Below, in pieces: positions 47,693 through 56,122 of a stretch of DNA of 64,000 bases. The stretch's first letter is position 1; each line of letters starts with the position of its first letter. Both the position numbers and the translations under genes were made by a program. The notes beneath the pieces were generated by a model. The model worked only from the letters and a program-made list of their open reading frames with translations, did no database searches and had not been told where the DNA came from. The stretch is from Candidatus Uhrbacteria bacterium (GTDB lineage: Bacteria; Patescibacteriota; Patescibacteriia; UBA9934): positions 53,045-117,044 of the forward strand of contig DOZH01000005.1 in the NCBI GenBank assembly GCA_003518105.1, given 5' to 3'.

Positions 47693-50037
47693 TGAAATTA
47701 AATTTTTTACGAGTGAGCCACCTCTGGACGTCAGTCGCGTTCCTAATTCTGGCCGTCGCCATCCCGTTACTCTATCTCCCATTTACCATCGAACCCCACG
47801 AACTCATCAAGCAAACCCTCCTCGTTCTTATCATCGTCCTCTCGAGCCTCACCTTGGTCGCCACCATCATCCAAACTCGCACTCTCACTCTCCGTCGTGA
47901 CTGGAGTTATTTATTGTTCGCCCTCCTCATCGTTTCTCTGCTCATCGCCCCCGGTCTCCGCGAGTCACCTTTCTTGTCGTTAATGGGCCAAGCTGGGCAG
48001 GAATACACCAGCGTTCTCAGCTTTGTCATGTACGGCCTGCTCTTCTTCCTCGGTGCCGAATCACTCAAAACACCCGGTCAAATTAGCCGTCTTCTCTCAG
48101 CCCTCCTCATTGGCAGCGCCCTAATTTCCATACTCGCCATCCCAGCCTTCTTCGGTGCCACCTTCCCTCCACCCCTCATCGGCGGCGCCAACACTTTCGC
48201 CGTTTATCTCATTACGCTGATGACCCTCGGCCTTGGTCTGTGGTTGTTGGATCGCGCCGACGCCCCTCACCCTATACTGCCGAGCGGTTTCTTCGGCCTC
48301 ATCGTCCGCGCCTCTATTCTCATCACGAGTATAATTTCTTTCATCACTCTCCTCGCCCTCGACTACAGCCCCCTCTGGTTCTTGTCGATGATCGGCCTTG
48401 GCGCCCTCTTCCTCATCGCCTTCATTAAGCCAACTGAGTTCAAGTATCACGGTCGCTTTGTCCTACCCATGCTTTTCTTCGGCTTAAGCCTCATCTTTAT
48501 CTTCTTACCGAGCCCTATCAGCAGTCCCTTCGCCCCAGAAATAGCACCCACTCAATCCGCTAGTCTCGCCATCGCCACTAGCACTCTTAACGAGCATCTC
48601 CTCTTCGGCTCCGGCGCCGGCACTTACGGCTTCGATTACGCCGCCCATTCCTCACCATCGCTCAACTCTACAGCCTATTGGGACACCACTTTTTCCTCAG
48701 CTAATTCCTATTTCTTAACACTTCTCCCAACCGTCGGCCTCATTGGCACAGGTCTTTATCTGCTCATCTGCTTAATGATTTTGGCTGGTGCGATCATCGT
48801 ACTCTTCCACGCTCGCCACATTGCTAATCGAACCATCATTATCGCGCCAATAACTGCCTGGCTCGTCCTCTTTAGCGCTCAGTTCTTAGTTTCTTCAAAC
48901 ATCACTCTCTCCGTCACGTTCTGGCTCCTTTCCGCCATTCTCGCCTCACTCTCAGTCAAAAAACTTTACACCGTGTCCTTCGACCGGTCACCCCGCACCG
49001 GTCTCGCCGCTATTTTTCTTTCCGTCTGCGTCATCCTCGGCCTCTTCACCGCTCTGTTCGTCACCGCCTCCCGTTACCTTGCCGAGTTATCTTTTCAACG
49101 CGCTATCACTCTCAGTCAAACTGGTGGCAATCCTGATGACGTCATTGCGACTCTGGATCGCGCCGCCATTCTTAACCGCTGGAACGACGTTTACTATCGC
49201 AATCTCGCCCACATTCTTCTGCAAAAAACCGCCATCGCCTTAAAACAACCAGACGTCGACCAAACCTACATTCAGCAGCTCATCGGGTCGAGCGTCAATG
49301 CCGCCAAGCGTGCTACCGAACTTGCTCCAAGCAACGTCGCCAACTGGGTCATTCTCGGCGACACTTACAAAGAAATCGCTCCAGCCATTCCAGAATCTGT
49401 TATCTTTGAACTCGCCGCTTACCAAAAAGCCCAAGTTCTCGCCCCCAGTAACCCACGCTATCTAGTCGACGTGGCTCAGGCCCACCTCGCAGTTGCGGAT
49501 GGTGCAGCAATCGTCATGGCCGGCTCTGACAAGGACCTCGCCGCCCAAGCCACTATCAATCGCGCCTCAGCCCTCGACTCTGCCCTAACTGCCTTACTCT
49601 CCGCCCAAAAACTTAAGCCAGATTACGCTCCAGCCGGTTACTACCTGGCTGGTGTCTACGAACGCCAAGGCAAATTAGCCGACGCCATTGCTGGCCTCGA
49701 AGCCATTCGCAATTCTAACCTAAACGACGTCGGAGTCGGCGTCCAGCTCGCCTTACTTTATCTCAAACAAGGCAAAAATACTCTCGCTCAAGATGAACTA
49801 ACTCGCGTGCTCGACATCAGTTCCGACTATGCGGACGCCCACTGGTATTTGGCCACCATTTTTGAGAACCAAGGCGACCTTGAGCGCGCCATCATTCAGG
49901 TCGAAGCCGTAGCTGCCGCTAACCCAGACAATGAACTAGTAAAAACTCGTCTCTCCCGCCTCCGTCAAGGCCTGGCCGATAAACTTCTGCCACCGCCACT
50001 TGAGACTCCGACTACCGACGCCACGACTTCTCCATAA
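47692..50037 (+). CDS. O-antigen ligase-like membrane protein with TPR domain
   Basis: A 781-residue protein. About 12 membrane segments (20-470) include a Wzy_C/WaaL-like loop (LFGSGAGTYGFDY...FSSANSYFLTLLPTVGLIG) typical of O-antigen ligases and bacterial oligosaccharyltransferases. The C-terminal ~300 residues form TPR repeats (YYLAGVYERQGKLADAIAGL; HWYLATIFENQGDLERAI). It may glycosylate the neighbouring secreted proteins or ligate surface glycans. It is the last gene of the operon, with a terminator at 50043. Confidence 0.8.
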   Translation: MKLNFLRVSHLWTSVAFLILAVAIPLLYLPFTIEPHELIKQTLLVLIIVLSSLTLVATIIQTRTLTLRRDWSYLLFALLIVSLLIAPGLRESPFLSLMGQAGQEYTSVLSFVMYGLLFFLGAESLKTPGQISRLLSALLIGSALISILAIPAFFGATFPPPLIGGANTFAVYLITLMTLGLGLWLLDRADAPHPILPSGFFGLIVRASILITSIISFITLLALDYSPLWFLSMIGLGALFLIAFIKPTEFKYHGRFVLPMLFFGLSLIFIFLPSPISSPFAPEIAPTQSASLAIATSTLNEHLLFGSGAGTYGFDYAAHSSPSLNSTAYWDTTFSSANSYFLTLLPTVGLIGTGLYLLICLMILAGAIIVLFHARHIANRTIIIAPITAWLVLFSAQFLVSSNITLSVTFWLLSAILASLSVKKLYTVSFDRSPRTGLAAIFLSVCVILGLFTALFVTASRYLAELSFQRAITLSQTGGNPDDVIATLDRAAILNRWNDVYYRNLAHILLQKTAIALKQPDVDQTYIQQLIGSSVNAAKRATELAPSNVANWVILGDTYKEIAPAIPESVIFELAAYQKAQVLAPSNPRYLVDVAQAHLAVADGAAIVMAGSDKDLAAQATINRASALDSALTALLSAQKLKPDYAPAGYYLAGVYERQGKLADAIAGLEAIRNSNLNDVGVGVQLALLYLKQGKNTLAQDELTRVLDISSDYADAHWYLATIFENQGDLERAIIQVEAVAAANPDNELVKTRLSRLRQGLADKLLPPPLETPTTDATTSP

Positions 50038-50042
50038 CGAAG

Positions 50043-50082
50043 AAGTCCCCTCTCGCCACGCGGCGAAAGGGGACTTTTGTTG
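50043..50082. terminator. Bidirectional terminator after the surface operon
   Basis: AAGTCCCCT pairs with AGGGGACTT, with an inner TCGCC/GGCGA stem, followed by TTGTT. It also faces the end of the minus-strand gene at 50111. Confidence 0.8.
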
Positions 50083-50110
50083 TCAGCGCACGCTTGGGCG
50101 TCGCTGAGAA

Positions 50111-51322
50111 CTAGAACGAAGTTGCGAAGCTGATCGTCTGGTCGGAGAGCAGGAGTGTGGTGGTACCGAGACCGACGCCCAGGCCCGCGCAGGCGTAGAG
50201 CCCGATGGCCGTGTTGCCTTGGGCGCTCAGCTTGGCCATCGTCGCGTCGTAGGCCGTGTTCATATCAGCCTCACTGCTGAAGTTGTCGGTCAGGTTGCCC
50301 TCAGCGAAGGTCTGCTTGGCCTCCTTCACGCCCTGCATGTACAGGACGCTCTCGACCACTCCGCCAACCAGACATCCACCACCAGCCGCAAAGCCAAGCA
50401 CACTCGGCACCCGCGACTTCGGCTTGGCCTTGTTGATGCTGGAGGACATCAGCACGTTTGTGAGCGGCACCGTCGGGTCGATCACCGGCGTGAACTTGGG
50501 CGCCAGCTCGACGACCACCGGATCAGGTGGCACGCCGCTGCCCAGGAGCATGACGGTCTTCGGCGTTACGCTCCCGCTGTACCTGGCCTCGGGTGTGAAG
50601 TTGCAGACGGCCGAACCGTTCACCGCATCGACCACGGTGATACCGGTCACCTCCTTGGCCGCCTGCGTCAGCTCGTAGAAGTTCAGGTCATGGCCGGAGG
50701 CGTAGCGCGTGGCCAGCTTGTTGAACAACATGCTGCCATAGTTCGTGGCGCACAGGTCATTCGGCAGTTGGTCAGACCTGGTCGCCGTCAGCACGAACAC
50801 ATTGCTGCCCGGCAACGACGCTTCCAACCACTGGCTCGCATCCGGTCCGATCAGCGACTGCTGGCTACCTGTCGTGACGCCATCAGTCATGCTGTTGCTG
50901 ATCACGGCCACCCAGGCTTGGTTGCCTTGGACCGCCTTCATGATGTCGCTCGGCCGAAGCACTGTACTGACATCATCTGGGGTTGCTCCGGAAGGTACCA
51001 GGTACGGGTCGCCGAAATCTTGACCAACACCCAGCATGTCTACGTCCAAGATGACGTGACCATACTGCTTGGTCTGGCTGAGGCCGGCGAGTATGTTGCT
51101 CTTGGTCGCCTGCTCGCCGTCAATCAGCAGGAAGCCATCGGGCTGCCAGGTGTTGATGTTGCCGAGCGTGCTCTCATCGACGTGAGTTCGGCTGATGAGC
51201 ACGATCACCGTCGCCTGACTCGGGCTGAGGTTCGGGTCGACCGGCTTGATCCAGGTGAGCGGGACATCGGCAGCCAGGGCCAACGAAGAAACGAGGGAAC
51301 ACATGAGAATGAACAGGTGCAT
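50111..51322 (-). CDS. Secreted protein with caspase-like fold, probably catalytically dead (cassette gene)
   Basis: A 403-residue protein with a signal peptide (MHLFILMCSLVSSLALAADV). Residues 35-205 follow the layout of caspase-like (C14) domains: FLLIDGEQATKSNILAGLSQ, YGHVILDVDMLG, SDIMKAVQGNQAWVAVISNS and VFVLTATRSDQ. The His-Gly and Cys of active caspases are absent, so a pseudo-protease is inferred. Two hydrophobic segments near the C terminus (GFAAGGGCLVGGVVESVLY and GLYACAGLGVGLGTTTLLL) would anchor it. GGAG precedes the ATG. Promoter at 51373-51401. Confidence 0.6.
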   Translation of the reverse strand: MHLFILMCSLVSSLALAADVPLTWIKPVDPNLSPSQATVIVLISRTHVDESTLGNINTWQPDGFLLIDGEQATKSNILAGLSQTKQYGHVILDVDMLGVGQDFGDPYLVPSGATPDDVSTVLRPSDIMKAVQGNQAWVAVISNSMTDGVTTGSQQSLIGPDASQWLEASLPGSNVFVLTATRSDQLPNDLCATNYGSMLFNKLATRYASGHDLNFYELTQAAKEVTGITVVDAVNGSAVCNFTPEARYSGSVTPKTVMLLGSGVPPDPVVVELAPKFTPVIDPTVPLTNVLMSSSINKAKPKSRVPSVLGFAAGGGCLVGGVVESVLYMQGVKEAKQTFAEGNLTDNFSSEADMNTAYDATMAKLSAQGNTAIGLYACAGLGVGLGTTTLLLSDQTISFATSF

Positions 51323-51372
51323 GGGGACTCCGGGGGTTGGTGGGGAAGTGATGTTGCCACGGCGGCAACCAC

Positions 51373-51401
51373 AAAAATTACCTCAAAACTTGGCTTTTGT
51401 C
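51373..51401 (-). promoter_or_regulatory. Promoter of the caspase-like cassette gene
   Basis: On the minus strand TTGACA (51396-51401) and TAATTT (51373-51378) are 17 bases apart. Confidence 0.65.
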
Positions 51402-51445
51402 AAAGTTTTTGCTATTGTTCGGCCAGTTATTTATTGTTTCAGAAT

Positions 51446-52522
51446 ATGTTGAACGTCGGTATTGTCGGCCTCCCAAACGTGGGCAAATCCACCCTTTTCA
51501 CAGCTTTGACCAAGAAACAGGTCGATTGCGCCAATTTTCCCTTCTGCACTATCGAGCCTAACGTCGGCGTGGTTGAGGTCCCAGATGCTCGCCTCAAAGT
51601 CCTCTCAGACATGTCGAACTCGACCAAGATAATCCCTACCGCCATCGAATTCGTGGATATTGCCGGCCTCGTCAAAGGCGCCCACAAAGGCGAAGGCCTC
51701 GGCAACAAGTTCCTCTCCAACATCCGCGAAACCGACATGATTGTTCACGTTGTGCGCCAGTTCATTAACGACGACGTCACTCACGTTGACGGCTCCGTCG
51801 ACCCTCTCCGCGACGTGGAAGTCATCGAGCTCGAGCTCGCCATGGCCGACTTAGCAACAGTCGAGAAAATGCGCGACAATCTCGCCAACAAAATGAAAGG
51901 TGGCAAGAACACAGACCTCGCTCCGCAAGCCAGCGCCGTCGAAAAGTGGTTCATCGCTCTCACGGCTGGTCACCTCGCCTTCAGCGTGGACCTCACCGAC
52001 GAGGAAGCGGTCGCCGTTCAAGGCATCATGCTCTTAACCAACAAGCCCATTCTCTACGTCGTCAACGTTAGCGAAGACGTCGCAACATCTGGTACCTGGA
52101 CTTCTCCTCTCGGCCCAACCCGCCTCGCTATTCCCATCAGCATTAAAATCGAAGCCGAACTAGCCGGCATGAGCAGTGAAGATGCGACGATGATGCTCCA
52201 AGAGCTCGGTTTTAAAGAATCCGGCCTCGATAGCGTTATCCGCGAATGTTACAAGCTGCTCCACCTCATGACTTTCATTACCACGGGTGAAGTGGAAACC
52301 CGCGCCTGGACCATCCACGAAGGCACTAAGGCCCCCCAAGCCGCCGGCGTTATTCACACCGACTTCGAAAAGAATTTCATCCGCGCCGAAGTCATCTCGT
52401 ATCAGGACTACGTAACCCTCGGTGGCGAATCCGGCGCCCGCGACGCTGGCAAACTCCGCATTGAAGGCAAAGACTACGTCATGCAAGACGGCGACGTTTG
52501 CCACTTCAGGATTGGTGGTTAA
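51446..52522 (+). CDS. ychF: Obg-family ATPase YchF/OLA1
   Basis: A 358-residue protein of family length. P-loop [11 protein letters not shown], switch [19 protein letters not shown], and NVSE in place of NKxD, which marks the YchF/OLA1 preference for ATP. A coiled-coil insert (about 130-190) and the C-terminal TGS domain ([20 protein letters not shown]...) follow. It binds ribosomes and is linked to stress and redox control. The frame extends far upstream, but that part is antisense to the caspase-like gene. TATTGT (51432-51437) lies eight bases before the ATG, again suggesting a leaderless mRNA. Confidence 0.96.
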   Translation: MLNVGIVGLPNVGKSTLFTALTKKQVDCANFPFCTIEPNVGVVEVPDARLKVLSDMSNSTKIIPTAIEFVDIAGLVKGAHKGEGLGNKFLSNIRETDMIVHVVRQFINDDVTHVDGSVDPLRDVEVIELELAMADLATVEKMRDNLANKMKGGKNTDLAPQASAVEKWFIALTAGHLAFSVDLTDEEAVAVQGIMLLTNKPILYVVNVSEDVATSGTWTSPLGPTRLAIPISIKIEAELAGMSSEDATMMLQELGFKESGLDSVIRECYKLLHLMTFITTGEVETRAWTIHEGTKAPQAAGVIHTDFEKNFIRAEVISYQDYVTLGGESGARDAGKLRIEGKDYVMQDGDVCHFRIGG

Positions 52523-52539
52523 CATGTGCATAAACTCCC

Positions 52540-52608
52540 AGGACGACGTCGAACGTCGTCCTGGGCCTGCAAACATTACAAAGGACGACGTTCGACGTCG
52601 TCCTTTGC
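52540..52608. repeat. REP-like double palindrome, left of the transposase
   Basis: Palindromes at 52540-52562 and 52582-52604 flank GGGCCTGCAAACATTACAA. It lies between ychF and the end of the transposase gene. Confidence 0.88.
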
Positions 52609-52611
52609 GTA

Positions 52612-53259
52612 TTAATCGATGAGCATTTTAGATTCAAGTTCGACATCCCCATCAGTACTTGAAAGTACGAAATTTTCGTAGTCACTGTTATTCTCAAAAC
52701 AGTCCATGATCATCTTGTTATCGATTAGTAGGTTCTTTTCCAGACCGATATAATGTCGATAGCTAGACCATCTATAATTACTAAGATTAAACTTCATTTT
52801 ACTAAGCGGTAGTCGTGAATGAGCTATTGGATTCAAGTGCACATAGCGAGTGATGTGTAAAAAATGTGGCTCACTATCTATAGCTACCGACCGAAAACCA
52901 CTTCCAAAGACTACGCCAACATGTCCGTGCCTAGCTGTCACATATTTGGAGTAACTGGTACCCAGGCGTTGCATAAATTTAACAATTCCGTCATCGACCA
53001 ACTGTTCTAATACTAGGTGGTAATGATTAACCATTAAAACGTAAGCGACAATTTTTACCAGCGGGTCATCTGGTATGACTGGGTGCTGCCAGGCATCAAT
53101 TCTGCTCTTACCTGATGGAAGCGGTGTCTGACTGTTCAGTAACATTAAACTTTTCAAAAATCTTAAACGATCAGTGTCATCATAGAAGATGGGTCTCTTT
53201 CCAGCTCCACGGTTAAAACAGTGATAAATTTCATCGTTACCAAATTCCTGAGTACGCAT
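52612..53259 (-). CDS. REP-associated tyrosine transposase (Y1/HUH family)
   Basis: A 215-residue TnpA_REP-type protein. It starts MRTQEFGNDEIYHCFNRG, has the HUH metal motif in VLMVNHYHLVLEQ, the catalytic-Tyr region RLGTSYSKYVTARHGHVG, and ITRYVHLNPIAHS with YRWSSYRHY near the end, all typical of RAYTs. These enzymes nick single-stranded DNA at REP hairpins. Direct-orientation REP-like elements flank the gene on both sides (52540 and 53369), as expected for a source locus. Confidence 0.92.
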   Translation of the reverse strand: MRTQEFGNDEIYHCFNRGAGKRPIFYDDTDRLRFLKSLMLLNSQTPLPSGKSRIDAWQHPVIPDDPLVKIVAYVLMVNHYHLVLEQLVDDGIVKFMQRLGTSYSKYVTARHGHVGVVFGSGFRSVAIDSEPHFLHITRYVHLNPIAHSRLPLSKMKFNLSNYRWSSYRHYIGLEKNLLIDNKMIMDCFENNSDYENFVLSSTDGDVELESKMLID

Positions 53260-53282
53260 AAAATAATACTGCGCTGAACAAA

Positions 53283-53306
53283 AAGGCCCCAGCGTATAAG
53301 CCGGGG
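53283..53306 (-). terminator. Hairpin upstream of the transposase gene
   Basis: CCCC (53287-53290) pairs with GGGG (to 53306) around a short GC stem; CCTTTTTG follows on the minus strand. It would stop read-through from the gene at 53453 before the transposase. Confidence 0.55.
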
Positions 53307-53368
53307 AGCTGTCTATATTGCACCGCGAAAAAGTATCGAGGTCAAACTGTAGGTGTGGATAAATATGC

Positions 53369-53436
53369 GGGACGACGTCGAACGTCGTCCCTGGCCTACA
53401 AACATCAAGAAGGACGACGTTCGACGTCGTCCTTTG
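53369..53436. repeat. REP-like double palindrome, right of the transposase
   Basis: Palindromes at 53369-53391 (GGGACGAC type) and 53411-53433 flank CTGGCCTACAAACATCAAG. Same orientation as the copy at 52540. Confidence 0.88.
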
Positions 53437-53452
53437 TCATCGATCATAACTT

Positions 53453-53995
53453 TTAATTCACCACAGTCTCCTCAAATCTCCCCGGCTGGTGAAAATCCGC
53501 CTTTTCACCAGGCAGCGGCGTCGCACACAAATAATTCTCACCCACAATCACAAACGCATTCGCCGCGTGCAGTCCCTCCGGTACCATCATCCACGGAATA
53601 ATTATCGTCGACTCCCAACGTCCACCTCCCACATCCTTCTTGAACTCCAACTTCGGCTTAAAATTGACGTACTCATTATCTCTCGCCCTCGGTGCCGTAA
53701 AGTCGAGCACCAACCAATGTCCACCAGCCCCAAGCTCTATTTCTAAATACTTGTCCTTACCAACTAGAAAACACTCCACCACGTCATACTCCCACAAGTT
53801 CGCCACCCTCTTACCTTCCTCGACCTCTGGCACTTTCGGCTTATCTTGCCACGGCAATGTTGCCGTCATCTGCAACCCCTCCTCCGTCCCGACCAAATCC
53901 ACCGTGCCCCACAATTTACTGTCCTCACACGGCCTCCCATCCCAATAAGTCTTGATCTCAAACTGTTTTAGCTGAGTAAGCATCATATATCTCAA
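53453..53995 (-). CDS. UPF0462/CBM9-like beta-sandwich protein
   Basis: A 180-residue protein. LPWQDKPKVPEVEEG, NLWEYDVVECFLVG and KYLEIELGAGGHWLVLDFTA fit the C4orf33/UPF0462 family, which has a carbohydrate-binding-module-9-like beta sandwich. No signal peptide is visible, so it is probably cytoplasmic. An ATG 12 bases inside (MLTQLKQFEIKTYW) is an alternative start. Ligand and role are unknown. Confidence 0.75.
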   Translation of the reverse strand: MRYMMLTQLKQFEIKTYWDGRPCEDSKLWGTVDLVGTEEGLQMTATLPWQDKPKVPEVEEGKRVANLWEYDVVECFLVGKDKYLEIELGAGGHWLVLDFTAPRARDNEYVNFKPKLEFKKDVGGGRWESTIIIPWMMVPEGLHAANAFVIVGENYLCATPLPGEKADFHQPGRFEETVVN

Positions 53996-54052
53996 TCATA
54001 CTCGCCGAGTCGCCGATACGTCGAATCGGAAGCGCATATTTAGCTAATTTCA

Positions 54053-54081
54053 TTGACAAAAAGCCAATTTCGTGGTACTAT
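54053..54081 (+). promoter_or_regulatory. Promoter of the 54.2-kb cassette gene
   Basis: TTGACA (54053-54058) and TACTAT (54076-54081) are 17 bases apart. The predicted leader of about 120 nt is long for this genome; a second -10-like TATATT lies inside it. Confidence 0.7.
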
Positions 54082-54209
54082 AAATAAGCTTTGCAGCGAC
54101 GATAGCGTCCTGCCCAGTCAGACAATTTCGACCATTTTTATGCTATATTATTGCGTTTCGCCATCCCGGCTGGAGCGCCGTAGTAACCCCTCAGGATAGG
54201 CAGGTCATC

Positions 54210-54668
54210 ATGACCAAGTATATCGCCGTCAGTCGGCAGGCCCCCGGTAAGTCAGTCGTTCTTCCCATCGAACGAGATCAGATCATCACCATCGAAGGCA
54301 TCGGACCAGTCACCGTCCCACGGGCCAACCTCGGCTTCTGGCTCCCCTATTTCAACGGTCGTCCATACGATCCCTACCAGCTCTGGCCCGCCGCCATGAT
54401 CGACAAGCGGATCCTGCTCATCGGTCTCTTCGATAGCGAGGAGGAAGCCTGGAAAGCTATGTTGATGGAGGCTCACGGTCGTTTGGCTAGGCTGCTGGGA
54501 GTAGAGAACACCTTCGAGGCCGTAGCTGACGAGTTCTGTCGGCGAATGGAAGAAGAGCTCGAGCTCGACAACTTCCCAGACTTTCCCATGAGTCTGTACT
54601 CCGACCCTGCCTGGTACGGATCCGTCGAATTCTACTTCGATCCAATCTGGGACGACTTCGACAAGTAG
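54210..54668 (+). CDS. Uncharacterised acidic protein (cassette gene)
   Basis: I do not recognise this 152-residue protein (MTKYIAVSRQAPGKSVVLPI). It seems to hold a small beta part followed by a helical region (SEEEAWKAMLMEAHGRLARL) and an acidic aromatic end (FYFDPIWDDFDK). AGG lies close before the ATG. Own promoter, own terminator and GC-rich codons place it in the cassette group. Confidence 0.6.
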   Translation: MTKYIAVSRQAPGKSVVLPIERDQIITIEGIGPVTVPRANLGFWLPYFNGRPYDPYQLWPAAMIDKRILLIGLFDSEEEAWKAMLMEAHGRLARLLGVENTFEAVADEFCRRMEEELELDNFPDFPMSLYSDPAWYGSVEFYFDPIWDDFDK

Positions 54669-54673
54669 ACCTC

Positions 54674-54745
54674 GCGCACCAACGCGGCCACGCCCCCGAA
54701 GGTAAAACCTTCCCTGGAGCTCAGCCCGTCGGTGCGCTCTTTGTA
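54674..54745 (+). terminator. Terminator of the 54.2-kb cassette
   Basis: GCGCACC (54674-54680) pairs with GGTGCGC (54731-54737) around an inner GAAGGT/ACCTTC hairpin. TCTTTGTATT follows. Confidence 0.6.
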
Positions 54746-54762
54746 TTCAACAGAAAACGCAA

Positions 54763-54827
54763 AGGACGACGTCGAACGTCGTCCTTCTCAATGTTTGCAG
54801 GCCAGGGACGACTTTCGATGTCGTCCC
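54763..54827. repeat. REP-like double palindrome at 54.8 kb
   Basis: Palindromes at 54763-54785 and 54805-54827 flank TCTCAATGTTTGCAGGCCA. It abuts the stop of the next minus-strand gene. Confidence 0.85.
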
Positions 54828-54828
54828 G

Positions 54829-56007
54829 CTATTTCGTAAACCGGAAAAACCTTCGTCCAACCAACTGTCCCTCGCGGTGATAAATCAACGGCTCATGGGG
54901 CAGGGGAGAATGCGTATAACCGAGGCCCTCGAGGATGCGCACCACCGGCGCTTCAAATGTTTGCCCATCCAAGTAGTGTACCGGTGCGGCGATAATCACG
55001 ATACCGTTCTCTTTCAACACACCGCGCAACGTGGAGAAGCTCTCCGTGTACAGTGTTTCAATATAATCAACAGCCTTATACAAATCAACCGTTGTCTCAA
55101 CTCCGCGGCGGGGCAGTCCCAAGTAAGTTTCCGTGATAATCATGTCGACGGTGTTCTCCGGCAAACGGTTACTCACTTCACTGGCCTTCGCCATGAACAC
55201 GTCCACCTCACCAACCTTGATCCCACGTTCCTTAAGCCAAGCCATGTTGTGCTGCGTGTCATGCACGGCGCCACTTGCGATATCACTACCAATCAACTTA
55301 TTCGCTCCGAGCATTGCGCCTTCCATGAGTACCGTACCACTGCCGCAGAACGGGTCGAGGATACTCTTATTCTTGGCCGAAGTTCCCGTTAAGTTAATCA
55401 TCATGCGCGCCAACTTTGGTGGCAACATGCCTTGCTTGGCATTGCGGCGTGGTCGGCCAAAGTCACGTTCACTCCAGTCGTTCGCGTCCTGCACGGCACT
55501 CGTCATGCCTATCACCACCTTGTCCTTAGCAGCCAACAACACGAACTCCGCCCCCTTCGCAATCAAGTCATTCTGGGCGACGCTGACTGCATTCAACGCT
55601 GGCTCCTTGCTCATCACAAACCGCGCGCTGCGACCGGCCGTCTTCAAGTTACTCTTCACGGTCATGCCGATAATTCTCGACTGAGCATATAACTTCTGGA
55701 CGGCTGACGTCTGACCAAAGTCGTAAATGCTAATGCCGAAGTGCAACTTAGTCTCACGAGTCTCTTGTTCCAACTGGCTAGTCAAAAAGGCAATCAACTC
55801 AGCGCCGTCCACCTTAGCCACCTCGCCAATCACGTAACCAATCTTTTGCGTGCCACCGAGCTTGCTTAACAAGTCGATAAAATTACCTTGTAAATCTTCA
55901 AATAGAGCCACTTCACCAGCAGAAGTAGTAGCAACTGCCCCAGTTTGCGCCGTAATTTCGGCCATAGAGAGGTCAGGATGAGAGCCGAGAATCGCGAACG
56001 TTTGCAT
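54829..56007 (-). CDS. Trm11-like RNA guanosine methyltransferase
   Basis: A 392-residue protein. The N-terminal half resembles a THUMP-like RNA-binding region. The class I methyltransferase has SERDFGRPRRNAKQGMLPPK and motif I ILDPFCGSGTVLMEGAMLG, as in archaeal/eukaryal Trm11 and Trm-G10 enzymes that modify G10 of tRNA. Motif IV reads ITETYLGLP where DPPY is usual, so the chemistry may differ. It is read alone; the start is the ATG at 56007. Confidence 0.82.
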   Translation of the reverse strand: MQTFAILGSHPDLSMAEITAQTGAVATTSAGEVALFEDLQGNFIDLLSKLGGTQKIGYVIGEVAKVDGAELIAFLTSQLEQETRETKLHFGISIYDFGQTSAVQKLYAQSRIIGMTVKSNLKTAGRSARFVMSKEPALNAVSVAQNDLIAKGAEFVLLAAKDKVVIGMTSAVQDANDWSERDFGRPRRNAKQGMLPPKLARMMINLTGTSAKNKSILDPFCGSGTVLMEGAMLGANKLIGSDIASGAVHDTQHNMAWLKERGIKVGEVDVFMAKASEVSNRLPENTVDMIITETYLGLPRRGVETTVDLYKAVDYIETLYTESFSTLRGVLKENGIVIIAAPVHYLDGQTFEAPVVRILEGLGYTHSPLPHEPLIYHREGQLVGRRFFRFTK

Positions 56008-56079
56008 AATATATAAACTAGTCTGTTTCGAGTAAACGAGAGCGTATCGTATTTACGGGTTTTTGGCTAGTCTAGGCTC

Positions 56080-56118
56080 TTAAAAAGGGAACTCCCGGAA
56101 GCTTTCGCTTCCGGGAGT
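56080..56118 (-). terminator. Intrinsic terminator after the kinase gene
   Basis: ACTCCCGGAAGC (56091-56102) pairs with GCTTCCGGGAGT (56107-56118). On the minus strand TCCCTTTTTAAG follows. Confidence 0.85.
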
Positions 56119-56122
56119 AAGA

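Noticed and set aside
50219..51445. N-terminal extension of ychF by 409 codons
   Set aside because: The extension is Arg/His-rich, antisense to the caspase-like gene, and lies upstream of the ychF promoter; YchF starts at [14 protein letters not shown].
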